Assembly (NCBI RefSeq): GCF_000379945.1
Contig: NZ_KB904124.1
Coordinates: 310,001-374,000 of the forward strand
From: Porphyromonas macacae DSM 20710 = JCM 13914
Lineage (GTDB): Bacteria > Bacteroidota > Bacteroidia > Bacteroidales > Porphyromonadaceae
DNA length: 64,000 nt
Reading direction: 5' to 3'
Shown here in pieces: positions 63,990 to 64,000 of the stretch. Position 1 is the stretch's first letter. Every line of letters starts with the position of its first letter. The translations under genes were made by a program, and so were the position numbers. The notes below the pieces were generated by a model. It was not told the DNA's origin. It saw nothing but the letters and a program-made list of their open reading frames with translations, and made no database searches.

Positions 63990-64000
63990 AAACAGAATAT

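Overview
The window looks like chromosomal DNA of a Bacteroidetes bacterium, most likely order Bacteroidales and close to Porphyromonas or Tannerella. The evidence is two core parts of the type IX secretion system (SprA/Sov and PorV), a TonB receptor with an N-terminal carboxypeptidase-like domain, a eukaryotic-type glycogen branching enzyme, Bacteroidetes-specific DUF4837 and GHL10 lipoproteins, a subclass A2-like beta-lactamase, few Shine-Dalgarno sites, and repeated TAnnTTTG promoter boxes of the Bacteroidetes sigma factor. No tRNA, rRNA, CRISPR array, transposase, prophage or plasmid gene was seen.

Layout. 1-5224: the 3' two thirds of sprA. 5.3-10.0 kb: a TetR regulator, a TonB-dependent receptor and a propeller-like surface lipoprotein, which look like one regulated uptake module. 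10.2-14.8 kb: housekeeping cluster DUF177-rpmF-fabH-era-der. 14.9-16.1 kb: glycerate kinase on the minus strand. 16.5-21.2 kb: a small lipoprotein, then porV-ispF-DUF4837-pdxA. 21.3-24.6 kb: an AddA-like helicase-nuclease. 24.8-28.2 kb: complete de novo NAD operon nadB-nadC-nadA, followed by a GH3-type adenylating enzyme. 30.0-36.2 kb: a DUF2284 metal protein, an iron-sulfur cysteine desulfidase/serine dehydratase-like enzyme, an A+T-rich patch with a class A beta-lactamase, and a secreted beta-mannosidase. 36.2-36.7 kb: two small membrane ORFs. 36.9-41.3 kb: a CPA2 antiporter and glgB. 41.4-50.3 kb: minus-strand genes trxA, dnaE and a probable operon lgt-fprA-nagB-GHL10. 50.5-54.0 kb: PhoH with a PIN domain, and a Pif1/RecD-like helicase with TPRs. 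54.6-57.9 kb: pheT and a YebC-family gene. 57.9-64.0 kb: minus-strand envelope block DUF2156-GNAT-two tandem LTA-synthase-like enzymes.

The most unusual non-coding signal is a family of short intergenic repeats (near 5.3, 36.2 and 54.3 kb). The copy at 54.3 kb has inverted termini and an internal tandem duplication, and shares 40 identical bases in inverted orientation with the copy behind sprA, so it looks like a small non-autonomous mobile element. I found no clearly novel multi-gene defence or biosynthetic system. The best candidates for uncharacterised biology are the TetR/TonB/lipoprotein module, the duplicated LTA-synthase-like block with its overlapping DUF2156-GNAT pair, and the lgt-fprA-nagB-GHL10 operon.
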